Of a DNA stretch of 64,000 bases, positions 22,969 to 34,834 are shown one piece after another. The stretch lies in NCBI GenBank assembly GCA_905221605.1, contig CAJNDS010002102.1:847647-911646 (forward strand), read 5' to 3'. The position numbers and the translations under genes are program-made. Each line of letters opens with the position of its first letter. Within the stretch, counting starts at the first letter, position 1. This DNA is from Symbiodinium natans (taxonomy: Eukaryota > Sar > Dinophyceae > Suessiales > Symbiodiniaceae). Under the pieces are notes generated by a model. The model was not told where the DNA came from. It saw only the letters and a list, made by a program, of their open reading frames with translations, and did not search any database.

Positions 22969-24888
22969 CTAGAGCGCAGCTGCCATTCTTTCACATTGCG
23001 GCGGCTTGCTCAGTCCTCCACTTCTCGCGTTAATTCGCTGCTCTTGCTGCTGGCGCCAGGCCACCGCTTCATTCCAGGACTTCTCCAGCTCCAGCTTCGA
23101 GAAATCTTTGGGCCGTGCTCGCAAGTGCTTGTGTTTGACCCCAACGATGCATCGAGCATGCCAACACTGCTCCTTGATATCCCACTTCACACCTTTTTGT
23201 GGGCCAAGCTTCTCGAAACGATGGAGTTCTGAGAATTTCTTCACAGGCACCAGTTTGCTCTCGACAGGTACCCCCAGTTTCTTTGCCATCTCCCGTGCCT
23301 TGGCCTCAGCCTCCTCCTGCGTCTCGAAGGTGCCACCATGGACTCGCCTCTTGGTGGATGGGTCAGTAAGCCGGACCAGCCAACTTCCACTCGTTTTGTC
23401 GTACGCAACTCCTCGTACAGGGGACATTGCAGGTGAGGTAGGCTTTGGGGGCTGCAGCCTTCCCTGCCGCACCAGCTCCTCGCGAAAAGCTTTGACTTCC
23501 TGCAATGCTGCTTCTACGGCCTCATCCTCGCAGAGACCCTGCCTGAGAAACTTAGCGGCAGGAAAGCTGCGTCTGGGCCGCTTGCCGGCTTCATACCACG
23601 ACAGGCACCAGCACATCTTGAGCCTGTCCCAGGTGATGCCTTGGATGCCGCTCTGGCGCTCGAGTCGCACTGTCCTGTCAGCTTCAACAGCCCGATTTCC
23701 GCCGTCGAACTCACCAAGTGCAGATACCCCCTGCAGCATCTCCTCAACTGCATCCTTAATGGACAGCCAAGCTTTCCCAGCAGCGGCACCCCGAATCTCG
23801 CCGACATTGTCTTCGAATTTGCTGATCTTCACCTGCACAAAGTCCAGCACGTGTGCAATTGCAGAGCAACCATACTGTTTCGTGCGCCACAAGTTAAGGG
23901 CATCAAGCAGCAGCGCCCGCACCCGCCGCTGCAGATCAGGTTTCGGATCCTGAGGCTGAGTGGCCGTTTTTGCCTCCTCTGAGCCTTCCGAGTCAACTTC
24001 TCGCTGCGTGGCCCGTCTGCGGGGAGCAGCAAGGGCTGCCGCGGCCGTGTTGATGACCTCGGTCAGCTCTTCTTGGCTGACATTCTTGCGCCTGCGCCTG
24101 GCTGCCTCCTCCGCCTGCTGGAGGCGCTCGACTCTCTGACCATCATCCAAGAAGCCCCACTCGTTAATTTTGCTGACGAGCTGTAGGTGCTGCTTGGATG
24201 CGCCACTAGATTCCGGGTCGTCGTCGTCCTCGTCGACTTGCAGGAGTATGGCTTCCTCAGGTTGCAAACCTGTCTCGACCACGTCGAGATCCGAAACCAT
24301 TACGATCTCTTCTACATTTTCTTCGGCTGCTGGCTTGGCGCCTGCTTTGTCTGCCAGCCCCCGGCAGCAGCGGAACTTCTGCAGACTTTCCCGCAGCTTT
24401 CGCTCTGCCTGTGTCCAGCCCTCGCCCGCCTGACCAGTAGAAACCATACGCAGCACAGCTTGTGCATCCGGCAAGACCTCGTTTAACCGAGAAGGCAGCA
24501 GCCCAGCTCCCACTTTGTCGATGAACTTTTTCAAGAGCTCGAGTTCCGCAACCTCCGGGATCCGGCCCTCTGGGCCATAGGCGATCCAGGCGGCAACGTG
24601 GGCAGCATGCTTTCGCACAGCGGCCTTGCTGAAGTGCTCCGCTTTCTGCGAGTAATTGCTGATCCTTCGATTTGGGGCCCACACGAAGCTCGGTTTGTTC
24701 CGGTTTGAACCAGGTGTTGAATTATTGGTTGGGGTTTTCGGGCTACGGAAACCACAGAACGCCATGACGTTAGTGCTGAGCACATTCCAAGCATCACTTG
24801 GGACTTGTGAGCCAGACGATGATATTTGCGAGCATGCATGCGCAATCGGCGGCTTGGTGAGACGGCCATGGTCTCTCCACGAACCCAA
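22969..24888 (-). CDS. AP2-like DNA-binding protein, single exon
   Basis: An uninterrupted ORF of 639 codons. The N-terminal half is acidic and low-complexity (about residues 160-300, with a run of Asp near VDEDDDDPESS). The C-terminal half has three modules with the three-strand-plus-helix pattern of AP2/ERF-like domains. The middle one is clearest: GVAYDKTSGSWLVRL, then RVHGGTFETQEEAEAKARE. The first centres on GITWDRLKMCWCLSWYE and the third on GVKWDIKEQCWHARC. AP2-type proteins are known DNA binders in plants and alveolates; a DNA-binding role here is inferred. The natural start may be the ATG at 24765 rather than 24888, since the first 41 codons look less coding. It is unusual here in lacking introns, and has a telomere-like tract just 5'. 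A plus-strand ORF across it is a shadow. Confidence 0.72.
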   Translation of the reverse strand: MGSWRDHGRLTKPPIAHACSQISSSGSQVPSDAWNVLSTNVMAFCGFRSPKTPTNNSTPGSNRNKPSFVWAPNRRISNYSQKAEHFSKAAVRKHAAHVAAWIAYGPEGRIPEVAELELLKKFIDKVGAGLLPSRLNEVLPDAQAVLRMVSTGQAGEGWTQAERKLRESLQKFRCCRGLADKAGAKPAAEENVEEIVMVSDLDVVETGLQPEEAILLQVDEDDDDPESSGASKQHLQLVSKINEWGFLDDGQRVERLQQAEEAARRRRKNVSQEELTEVINTAAAALAAPRRRATQREVDSEGSEEAKTATQPQDPKPDLQRRVRALLLDALNLWRTKQYGCSAIAHVLDFVQVKISKFEDNVGEIRGAAAGKAWLSIKDAVEEMLQGVSALGEFDGGNRAVEADRTVRLERQSGIQGITWDRLKMCWCLSWYEAGKRPRRSFPAAKFLRQGLCEDEAVEAALQEVKAFREELVRQGRLQPPKPTSPAMSPVRGVAYDKTSGSWLVRLTDPSTKRRVHGGTFETQEEAEAKAREMAKKLGVPVESKLVPVKKFSELHRFEKLGPQKGVKWDIKEQCWHARCIVGVKHKHLRARPKDFSKLELEKSWNEAVAWRQQQEQRINARSGGLSKPPQCERMAAAL

Positions 24889-24907
24889 GCTTTCTAGGGA
24901 ATATCTG

Positions 24908-24929
24908 AGGGTTTAGAGTTTAGGGTTTA
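24908..24929. repeat. Telomere-like tract 5' of the AP2 gene
   Basis: The minus strand reads AAACCCTAAACTCTAAACCC directly upstream of the AP2 ORF. Its first 17 bases are identical to the sequence immediately upstream of the retroelement ORF1 at 51.9 kb. Confidence 0.7.
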
Positions 24930-27900
24930 CGCTCTGCTTGAGGGGATTGCTGGCTACTTTCAGGGCTCGAGCCAGAATCCTCTCGCCGTGTCGAGTGGCC
25001 TGCCAAGACCCAGCTCTTGCGCAATCCCTGAAACTTCAAACCCCGATGCCCAGAACCTCCATTACCTCTAATTAAGCCCACCGAGCTTCCATTGCTTTTT
25101 GCGCGTGGGGGGATCACAAGCAGCCCTATACTTCGGGGTTTAGGGCCAGTTTAGGGTTTACCTGGACCCTCTGTGTACGCGAAAAAATGGCCACAAGCCA
25201 AACTTACACCAAAAACAGCCAAGATTCTCAAAAACAAGCATTTTTGACCAAAACAGCCATGACAAACAAAAACAGCCTTTTTCCTAATGAGGGCACGCGC
25301 GCCCACATGCAAAGCAAGACAATGCTTCAGGGTTTCTTCTTGGTAGCGCATGTCGACCAAAGGTTTGCTTCTGATGCCATGACAATCGGAAGCTGCAGGT
25401 CAGGGTTCTCGGCTGTTTCAGCGAGACAAGAAGCGAATTCCGGCAAATTCGCCTTTTTCCGGCAAATTCCGCCTTTTTTCCGGCCATTTCCGCCTTTTCC
25501 TTCAGGCTTTCATGGCTTGGCTTCAGGCTTGCGTGTTTTTTGAGTTTGCAAATTCAGGGTTTCTGCTTGTGGCTTCAGGCTTTCGTTGCTTCAACAAGCA
25601 AGAATCCGCAGAACACGTAGCAAGCAAACGTCCTCGAGTTGAACACCGTCACAAATTTCAAAATAGCCATTTTTTGGGCTGTCTAGCCAAATTCCGCCCC
25701 ACGGGCTGTTTTTGGGTCCATCTCTTGAAAAAGGCTGTTTTCATGGAAAGGCTGTTTTTTCACGTAATTTGAAGGCTCCAGGTAGGGCTGATGAACCTTA
25801 CATGGGTATAGCTTGATCTTCAAATTGATACATATATATATATGTGTGTGTGTATGTATGTATATATATATATATATACACATACATACGCCTTACATAC
25901 TAAAATCTTAATCAGAGAACCCCGAACCCCCACCCTACCCGGGCACCCCACCCCCTCTGAGCCAGGGGGCTGAGCTCCGTAAGTTGCCCACTCACCCATC
26001 TGCGCCTTGGGGATATATCGGGGGGGGCCGCTACTAGAAGATGTTCTTGCAAAGCTTGAGGGCGCCCCCATCCACTCACCAGTGGCAATTTAGAGCATGA
26101 GGTCCACCGAGCTTCAAAGTAGGGTCGTGCAAGTGGGCATCCGCTGTGGAACCGGATATGTTTTTGTTCCACTTCCTCAAGGTGTACGCATCCTGATCTG
26201 CTAAAATCGGCATCGGGTGCCCGGCCTCTACAGCAATTCGATCCACGCCCAGGCTTGCTTCGTCCCTGACAAGAGCTCCTATGCAACCACTGTGACTTGG
26301 ACACTGTCCAAACTTTTGTGAGCCCTCTTGTGCAAAGGTATGCCAAAGGCCAAATGTATGTCCGATGTTGACATCTCCAAAAACGGCCTCCTGTGGTGTA
26401 TGCGGTAGGCCATGGTCCGGCCAGTTTTGTTTAACAAAGGTGCCTGGAGGGAATCGCTCGCGGCTCCATGGCCCTACACTGTACGGTTTGTGATCCTAGG
26501 CGGCATGTAGGCAAGGTTCGACTCATCTCGCCTGCTCCTGTGATACACACGTCGTGGAGCGACTATTATATATGGCTTTGAGACATGCTGCGTGGGACCG
26601 AACCGTCAAACCAAACTTCGACCTGTCCCTGACTCTCTACTGAAGCTAGGCCAAGCTGGCCGAAAGTTCCAACTCCGGTCACAAGGATCAACATCTATAC
26701 CTGCGTGCTATTTGCATGCATGCACGAGTCGTTTCAAGTGCTACGCTTCGCTTGGCACATCTTGGGACAAACCAGCTTGCGGAACAGGTGGAAAGCCGGA
26801 TTGCTTCAATGTTTTCTATGCCACAACAAGCCAAGAACCAGTGCCCTTCTAGTCCACCCCTCTCAGGCGAACTTGCTGGCACTTCAATACCTGTAAGATC
26901 CTGTAATTGCCACTTGGCTGGAAACAAACGGCCTCTTACAGGCATGCTCTTGCAGCAACCATCGGACACCTGAGGCATAAACATACCGCAATGACCCTTT
27001 TGCTCTCTCCGGCTGCTGCAGACGCCGTCGTGCTCCGAGGGGAAGTGTGCGATGACTCGACTTTGCATGGTCATTAAGCATGTCAAGGTGGGGCTGCGCA
27101 GTTCATCTTGCAGGATTTGCACAATCTGCCGATGCTGCCTCTGACCATCTCTAACGGCCTTCAGGGCGTCATGCTCATGGGAGATGCTTTGCCCTGCTCT
27201 GGCTTGCGAAACCAGACCTGCCACCATTCAATTCTCAAGTTGTGGTTTCGTGGCTGTGGAGAGGCCTGTGTCCAACATGCTGCACCAGGCTCATGCCTCG
27301 TCCAAGTCATCTGCCCCACGCCTTGGAAAGTAGAAACAGCCAGCAAAGAGGGGTTGAGCTAGCGGCTAGCGATGGACTCGAGGCTTGTTGTGGCTTGTGG
27401 GATGAGCTCTGCTCTTTCAAACCTTCGGTCTGTCATGGCCCCGAAAAGTTGCAGGGCTTGCTGAAGTCAAGGGATTGGGAACACGGAACATGCATGTGGA
27501 TACAGACCAAGGGCGCGGCACGGACTCGTCTCGTCCCTCAGTTCACATGCTGTGCCGGCTCCTTCAACTGTGCCCTCTGCTACTCAGGGTGTCCCTAACT
27601 CTCCTCGGCTTATTACAGAGGCAAATGCCAAAATCTGCAAGGCATCTCCCACGCTGAGGTTCAGTCTTTGGATCGCCTGTACTGCATCAGCAAGCCTAAG
27701 GGCGAAGGGATGCGACTCGACTCGACTTCGTCTCGGACGCCGAAGTTGGACTGCCGCTTCCGGATTTCAGGATGTCTCCACAAGTGACTGCTCTATGGTG
27801 TGCTGCTCTCTGTGCTCAGGCAGAAAGATCTGTAAATCTGCGGCACCACTATACACTCACAAATGTCAATGCAATTCCGTACTTGCCACTGGAACAATAG
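24930..27900. other. Mostly non-coding, with a TA/TG microsatellite and one exon candidate
   Basis: 25137-25160 has two TTTAGGG-type units. 25829-25880 is a (TA)n/(TG)n microsatellite. On the minus strand near 27215-27100 a helical, protein-like segment (HEHDALKAVRDGQRQHRQIV, then QILQDELR) could be an exon. Elsewhere I see no supportable gene. Confidence 0.35.
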
Positions 27901-27914
27901 TTGCACGCACAAAC

Positions 27915-28142
27915 CTCTCGGCAGCACTGACCCCAAAGGAGACTGCTCCCGCTGCACTGAGATCGGGGCAGAGAGGAATTGCGAAGAGAGTCATGAGGCC
28001 CGCGATGACCTGAAGGAACCGAGTGGCGTGAGTGAAACATGCAGATATGTGGTACATGCGACTGCTTCAGCCACTGCTGAAAAACGTTCAACATCCAGTC
28101 CCTGAGCGCTAGGAGCTGAGATGCAGACAAAGTGTTTGTGTC
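27915..28142 (-). CDS. Two candidate exons of a membrane protein
   Basis: The exon at 28142-28086 starts after CCAG and encodes DTNTLSASQLLALRDWMLN before a GT donor. The exon at 28009-27915 starts after CTTCAG and encodes a hydrophobic segment (VIAGLMTLFAIPLCPDLS) and a small-residue segment (AAGAVSFGVSAAE), ending AG|GTTTGT. Joining in phase 0 gives a continuous reading frame across a 76-bp intron. It could be part of a transporter; no motif confirms this. Confidence 0.38.
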
Positions 28143-28499
28143 CTGGGCGCTTCCGTAGGTTCCGAGTGCTATATGTAACGCTACAGAATTCATGCTACAG
28201 CACACAGCATCTGGAGTTTTCAGCTTCCGTTCCTGCAAACCCGTCAGGAAACCCAAAGATTTTGAGCTGGGCTCGCGGACGAAGGCAGTCTTCCATGAAC
28301 CTGCACATATCCCCAAAGGTCCCAAAAGTGCTTCGAGGAGCTCATCTGTCTGCTAAAGATGTACAGGCATCTGAAGACCTAGGGAGGCCCGGATTTTTTA
28401 TAGGACCTCGAAGTAGTCCTTCCAAAGGTGGTTCGGGCCTAGCTGTTTGGGAACACACGGAAATCAAATTCACTTCGAACTTCAACCCTGGATCAATTT

Positions 28500-29104
28500 C
28501 TAGTTCTGAGCGTGGGGGCCGAGCATATCAAGCTTCTTCTCGTAAAAGCAAAGAGCCCGAAGTCTGAGTTCCCAGTCGATGTCCGTTTTGAACTGATGTG
28601 AGTCGGCAAAGGTGCACAGATCGCTTCTCTAGAAGACCCGCTTGATGCCTCAAACACTGCCAAATTTAAAGCCCCCAAGATTCTGCACTGCAACTATCAT
28701 GAAAAATGACGGCTGAAATCCAGCCTGTCGAACGCGCTGCATGGGTGTCCATCGTGGCAGATGGGGCCGGCATGCCCGGCTGCCTCTTGGAGAGTCCCTA
28801 AATGAGGGTTCTTTTTGTGGATCCGATTTCTCATACGGAGACTGGAGCCATACATTTTGGGTGCACTAGCACGGCTTATAATTTAGAGAACCTCCCTATG
28901 TCTGTATTATGCCCAAAGATCCTTGTGCGCACGCCGAGCTGACTCACGATTTTGTACCTGCAGCGACCATGCTAGCGCCTGCCCGTCCGTAGTAGAGTTT
29001 GCCGCCAAATGCCGCATGCCTGGACGAAAGGAGACCGAAACATCATAAACTTCGTCCGGTGTCTTCGCAGCCTTAGCGCCCACTTCCTCACGAAGTTGTA
29101 TCAT
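28500..29104 (-). CDS. Two-exon gene, about 91 residues, function unknown
   Basis: Exon 1 (29104-28958) starts MIQLREEVGAKAAKTPDEVY at an ATG directly preceded by AAG, with an in-frame stop just upstream, and ends CTGCAG|GTACAA. Exon 2 (28628-28500) starts TTCTAG|AGA and encodes 42 residues (including FKTDIDWELRLRALCFYEKK and ending GPHAQN) before TAG. Both junctions are phase 0, and the intron is a canonical GT-AG of 329 bp. The protein is mixed polar with one amphipathic helix. No known family is recognised; further exons inside the intron are possible. One of the more convincing short models. Confidence 0.55.
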
Positions 29105-32050
29105 CTTGTGTCAACGTGATCTGGGAACTGCCCATTGCTCTTCAACACCTCACACTCTTTCGGGCACCGGGGCCCTGGCCCGTGGAATGCACCCCATAGG
29201 GTTGAACCGGGGGCCCGCAGAACAGTCAAGTTTGTCTGGGGGCTTTCAGGCTGAAAGGGGCTGCTCGGGGATGTCCAGGAAGGACGTGTTCTCTCTGGGC
29301 GATCTTCTGCGGGAGGAGTCAAAGGCAGTGGTTGATCCTTACTCTCTCCCTCTCTGTCTTTCGGCTCGCAATGTGAAGTGGTGGAGAGGTAACTGCCCCG
29401 GCGGGGTTGCAGCGTCCAGGTCTTTTCTCATTGCCCGAGGACGCACCGCGTCTTAGGAGGCGCATTGAAACCTTGGACTGCATTATGACCGCCAAACAGG
29501 ACTAAAAGACCGACTGGCCACTGCGTTCTGTTCGTGCCATCGTGCAGGCCCTGAGACCCTGCGGGGTAGTGGCATTCACGTGGCACCAATTTGATCCGCC
29601 CCAGGATCCCTCAGCTTTGAACTTGAACTTGAATTTCGGCTCTCTCTCTCTCTCTCTCTCTCTCGCTCTCTCTCCCTCTCTGCAAGCATAACCCCCTGAG
29701 CGGGTCGCATGGTGCGCACAAGCAGGGGAGGGCTGATCCAAACAGGTCGTGCGTAAGGGGGGCCAACCTTCAAGGTCGCCCCGGAGGTAGAGCCCCCCCT
29801 ATGTTGGCCAGTCGGGCTCGTCCTGTTCAACTGTTCCTGCGTTCGCCATTGTTGTGGCGACTCCACTGCGTTCACCTGGTCCAGCACGGTGTCGAGCATC
29901 CCTCGGGGCGTTGACGAAGGCCGGTGGGGTTTCGAGCGCAGCCCCAGCGCAGCTAGGGGTGTTCTGCGTGCCCTCTCGTTCTCTTCTTCTGCTTCTTCTT
30001 ATTGTTCTCAGTATTCTTCTTCTGCTTCTTTTTCACGTTCTTCTTCTTGTGTTGTGCGCTTCAGGATCCCCCCTGGCGGGGAGATCCGGCCATGACGGCC
30101 AAGCGGCTCTCTGTTCGACCGAACCTCTTCCTGGTTTTCAGGAATCGGGTGAAGACAAACATCCCCTGCTGCTTTGAGCTTGCTCCCCGATCGCAGTGAG
30201 TTTTCTTATGCCGTGTGCTCGGCATGGTCACTGTTCTCGTAGCCCCTGTGCGCTGCATTCTCTCCTTCTACTGAGCTCCCCCTGAGAGGAGGAACCCCGG
30301 CTGCGCTGGCCTGCTGCTTTGTCCAGTTCGTGTGAGAAGTTTCTCTTCTGCTGGCGTGTTTAGCCGCGTCCCTCTCTCTCTCTCTCTGTCTTTCGTCTCT
30401 TTTTGTTTTTTGTTCTTCTCTCCTTCTCTTTCTAACTGTCTGTCACGTGTGTTTCCCGATTGCTGTATCCCATGACGTGGAACTGCCCTGGAGTTGACAG
30501 ATGCTGAAAGCTGCAAAGCCAGCCTCTCCCATCTTTGGACATCCGAATGTCTGCGCCCACAAGTCTCAGGGCCTACAAAGATGCTTCCAGATTACGACTC
30601 TAGGTAGCAGGCAGTAGGCTCAAGCTCTGCAATCACACGAAAAACAGACCGTAAACTCGTGCAAGTACGTCTATTGTCGCTGCAACTTGATAGCACCAGC
30701 CTTCAGCAGCTTCTCTTGAGAACTTTTCGTTGCCCTAGCCTCCGATCAAACTTTCCCGACAGGCGATGACATGTGCAACAACGAGAACTTGTTGGCAACT
30801 GAATCTTGGCAACGAATCCGGAGTTTCCATCCTTTCTTCACCATTCAATGAACGCAAGCTCCGCTGTCCAATGCAGTAGCTGACTTTAGGAATCCCCTCA
30901 CATCTGAAGTGTGACCAGACCCCCAACATGTTGCACCCTTGCACCTCGGTTGTCAAAGCTGCAGAGTACCTTGGGTGCCCAACTGCCTGGAAAGGACTCG
31001 TGCTGTGGCTCGGAGTTTCTGCAAACACGGCTCAAAACCCTTGTGCCAGCTCCAAAGGGGGCAGCAGCCCTTTGTTGGAGACGCAAAAGCAACAGCCAGC
31101 AGCTACTACTGGTTTCTGTAGGGTCCTTATTAATTGCACCTCTCACAGCAAGTTTCGCACTGGTCCAAGTGCACAGGCATTTTTCGCGATCAACAACGTC
31201 AACTCTACACTGATGCTTTCAGGTGAAGACCGAACATTGGTATTAGCCCCAGAAATCACGGTCAAAAATTGAAGCATAAAATGAACTCTCCAGCTTAAAG
31301 GATCAGTGACCTAAAGAATTGTCGGGAGGACCGACAGCCAAAAAACACTTCCGAATAGACCAAACATTGGAGACTTCCCCACTGAACTAGAGCGTGGCAA
31401 ATTGCAAAGCTACTGCATCGACATAATGTAGTTCCGAGAACATCGCGAATCGGCTGGAAACGACTGACATGTCGGAACCAACCATCGGCACGAATCCTGA
31501 ACCCTAGGCCCTAGACTCCCTCCTAGACCCAAGCCTCCGCCAGTGTCTGCTGGATGTCCAAGTTGCTTGATTGGATCTCCTCTGGACTTTCTTCTGAGAA
31601 TCGGCTGGTATGCAAGGCCAAGCCGCAGGAGTAAAGAAACCGCAGTGAAGAAATCGTTTGTGCGTTTGTGTGCGCGCGGGCTCCCGTGTGCGTGCTCCCG
31701 TGTGCGTGCTCCTGTGTGCGTGGGCGTGTGTAACACGCAGGCGGTGCAAGCGTGTGGGTGCGGGTGCGGGTGCGGGTGCGGTGTGACGACAAGGCGAGAT
31801 ATCTGAAGTATCCTCCCTGTGCACTGCAGCATCTTCGCCGTTGTACAAGAACCATAAGTAATTCCAGAAGTTTAGAGATGCTTATACACTGGGTGACGCG
31901 CAGGGGCGGGCGCGTGTGCGTGCCTGTGTGTGCGCATGTTTGGATGCGGTTGGTGCGGGTGTGTTTTTGTGTTGTGTTTGTGTGTGTGTGTGCTGTTCGT
32001 GTTCGCAGTGGAAATCTACAAACAGTTGCCATGTTCTACAGCAGCGAGGG
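29105..32050. other. Repeat-rich, apparently non-coding stretch
   Basis: Holds a CT microsatellite (29641-29683), CT/TTC-rich patches (29975-30060, 30370-30430) and GTGCGTG-rich tracts (31650-31790, 31905-32000). A minus-strand segment near 30740-30900 has weak coding character only. I see no other gene. Confidence 0.4.
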
Positions 32051-32155
32051 TCAACGAGCCAAGTCGATTCGGATGTCCTGGAGGTCCGACTGTATCTCTG
32101 CAAGGTTCGCATCTGACTGCACAAGCGCGTCGCGGTATTCCCAGGATTCAACTCC
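32051..32155 (-). CDS. Terminal exon of a coiled-coil protein
   Basis: Beginning after ACTGAG, the frame encodes 34 residues (GVESWEYRDALVQSDANLAE, then IQSDLQDIRIDLAR) and a TGA. The sequence is a regular amphipathic helix, as in a coiled-coil C-terminus. A probable preceding exon at about 32290-32225 on the same strand contains YCMVAALRAQEVHELL, with several possible GA/GC donors in phase 0. Function unknown. Confidence 0.48.
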   Translation of the reverse strand, partial: GVESWEYRDALVQSDANLAEIQSDLQDIRIDLAR

Positions 32156-32842
32156 CTCAGTTTGCAAGATCAGAGAATCTCCAGGGGAGTTGCGCCACCA
32201 AAGCTTGACATCTCAATACCATCCTAGAAGTTCGTGAACTTCTTGAGCGCGTAAGGCCGCAACCATACAGTAAGGTAGCCAGAAGGTCAGTAGCAACATT
32301 GACCTTGCAGCATGTAGGCCTCGCGTCGTGCGGCCCAAGCAGACATTCAAATCTCCGGGTATGTATGCACATTTCTATGAATCGATGTCTGAAAAAAAAC
32401 CGTGTGCACGTACACAACGTTAGTCTTAAATGGACGATTCCAGATTACTCCAAAAGATGTTTCTGAGGCCCAAAACATACGCAAGCAGTGCAAAGGGAGA
32501 TTACAGGTCTAACGGCTAGGTTAGTGTTCAATGTGACTGTCCACAAACGCAGAAGTCGCGCCCAATTTCTAAGCGCGGGCGTGCCTCCCGAAACGGAGCG
32601 AGGAATTTCTTTGTCAATTTTTCTGGTTTGTTCTTGTGATGCTTTTTGTTTTTCCTTGCTTTTCTTATGGTTTTCTGAACATGCCCTCTGGTTCTGCCTG
32701 TCCTCCTCCTCTGGTTCGAATTCTTTTCTGTGTATTTTGCTGGTTTTTTGGTGAATTTTGCTGGTTTTCAGCTTCCGCAGGCTCCTCAGCGGTACCGCAT
32801 GTCCGGAACCTGACCACATCTAAGAACCCTTGGGTAGCAACC

Positions 32843-33735
32843 CGCCCCCCCCCCCCCCCCCCCAATTTGCAAACATGGTGCTCGCATGATGGGTTTGGAC
32901 GGGATTCTTATCGTCTTAAAGCAAGCTTGCGCGCCTTCAAAAAGCCGGGGGGGTTTGGGGCCCCCCACTCCCCCCCCCCCCATTTGCAAAGCGATGTTCG
33001 CAAAATGAGTTTTGGGAGCGATTCGTTGAACTAAAAGCACGCTTGCACACCGGGGTTCCCCCCCCATTTGCAGACACAATCTCGCAAGACGAGTTTTGCA
33101 TTTTGCAAGGGATTCGTATGGCCTATATAGAAGCACGCTTGGGCGGCTTAAAAAAAAGCGGGGGGGTTGGGGGGGCGCAGCCCCCCCCCCCCCCCCCATT
33201 TGCAAACACAATAGTTTTCAAATGGGATTTGTTGATCTAACAGCTAACAGCAAGCGGGGTTTGGGGGGGTGGGAGGCAAGGCAAGGGATTCGTGTAACCT
33301 CAAAGCACGCTTGCACGGCGTTAAAAAAAGCGGGGCGAATGCGGAGGGGCAGCCACCCCCCCCCCCCCCCCCGCCATTTGCAAGCACAATGCTCGCCCCC
33401 ACATTTGCAAACGCAACACTCGCACAATGAGGCTTCATATGGTCTCGAAGCAAGACTTAAAAGCGGGGGGGAGGGGGGGGGTTTGGGGGGGGGAGGCAGG
33501 CCCCCGCATTTGCAAACGCGATGCTAACAATGATGGGCTTGGAAGGGCCGGAGTGGTATATGGTCTTAACATGTCTTAAAAGCAAGCTTGCACAGCTGGA
33601 CCGCAGGACCGGTCTCTCTCCTGACCAGGGGAACGCAGGACCATTTGACCACAGGACCAGAGGACAAGCCAGACCTAAGAAAAGGGAAAAGACAGAGCCA
33701 GACCTAGGCAAAAACACCGGACCCCGGCTAGAGCC
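32843..33735. repeat. Composite G/C-tract repeat, copy 2 (six units)
   Basis: Six degenerate tandem units of about 85-170 bp, each with a C tract, ATTTGCAAACACAATG, a variable middle, GCAAGCTTGCACGGC, TTAAAAAAAGC and a G tract. They lead into the CCACAGGACCAGAGGAC minisatellite and end GCCAGACCTAGGCAAAAACA CCGGACC. The module order is the same as at 5.49-5.93 kb. G tracts facing C tracts of the next unit would form strong hairpins. Confidence 0.7.
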
Positions 33736-33867
33736 GTAATCCCTTACCTCAAACACTCAAACCCTAAACGCTAGTTACAAACCTAAATCCTTCGGGTTTA
33801 CTACTGCCCGGCCGCTGTGCCGAAGGGCGTTTGTTGTATCCTCACAGGTTCCATATACGGGTTTTGG

Positions 33868-33904
33868 GGGTCTAGGGTTTATGGTTTAAGGGTTTTTAGG
33901 GTCA
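33868..33904. repeat. Degenerate telomere-like tract
   Basis: Variants of TTTAGGG: TCTAGGGTTTATGGTTTAAG and GGTTTTTAGGGTC. CAAACCCTAAACG lies about 100 bp before it. Confidence 0.5.
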
Positions 33905-33943
33905 ACCAAGAACGTGCGAAGCGAGCGGAACCCTAAACTCCTT

Positions 33944-34515
33944 CCATCCTTCCTTTATTCCTTCCTTTATTTCCTCTTTTTTGTTTTGTATTTCGTTCTT
34001 TTTTCTGTCTTTCTTGCTTTCTTGCTTTCTTGCTCTCTTTATTTATTTCTCTCGTTCTTTCTTTCTTTATTCCTTTCTTTCTTCCTCACGTCCTTCCTTT
34101 ATTTCTTTATTTATTTTATTCTTTCTTTCTTGCTGTATTTCTTTCTTTCTTCCTTTATTCCTCTCTTCCTTCCTTTATTTATTTCTTTCTTGCTTTCTTG
34201 CTGTCGTTGTTTCTCTCTTTCTTTCTTGTGTTTTTCTTCATTCCTTTCTTCCTTCCTCCATCTTTTTGCTTTCTCTCTTTCTTTGTCCTTCTTTCTTTCT
34301 GCTTTTCTTTCCAGTCCTGCCTTTCTTTCTTTCTTGATTTTTTCTGTCTTTCTTTCTATGCCTGCCTTTTTCTTTCCTTCTGTATTTCTTTCTATCTTTC
34401 TTTCTATTCCTGCCTTTCTTTCTTTCTTTCATTTTTTTTCTTCCTCTTGCTTCCTTCCTTTCTGTCTTTCTTTCTTTCTTCCTGTCTTCCTGCCTTCCTT
34501 CCTTTCTTTCGTGCC
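33944..34515. repeat. Pyrimidine-only tract, (TTTC)-type
   Basis: Over about 570 bp the plus strand is almost entirely T and C, dominated by TTTC, CTTTC and TTCC steps. The ORFs of 200 or more codons (Phe/Leu/Ser on one strand, Lys/Arg/Glu on the other) are compositional artefacts. Confidence 0.9.
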
Positions 34516-34834
34516 TTAAATTTGACAAAACAAAGGAAAAAACACAAAAACAAAACCAGAACAAAATCACAAAAAACATACGGTACCCTCCCGAAACCAC
34601 CGCAAAAAACTTCAACACTCTGGCTTTGTGGTCTGCGAACCCGAAACACAAACTTTTCTGGGAAGCGAACGACCTGCAGTTATAAGCTCCATGCAGGTTA
34701 AAGGCCCCTTAGATCCAACTGGAAACACACACACACACACCAACCACCGCAATCTCCCGCTTCTCGTTGATTAAAGTACCCAATGCCACGGTCAGCAATT
34801 ACTATCTTCTGATGACCGTAGTTCGCCCCGAGGA

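Noticed and set aside
23006-23953. 315-codon plus-strand ORF
   Set aside because: It is the antisense shadow of the AP2-like ORF, which has the recognisable domains.
33914-34701. ORFs of 118-223 codons rich in Phe/Leu/Ser and the reverse-strand Lys/Arg/Glu ORF
   Set aside because: Low-complexity translation of a pyrimidine tract.
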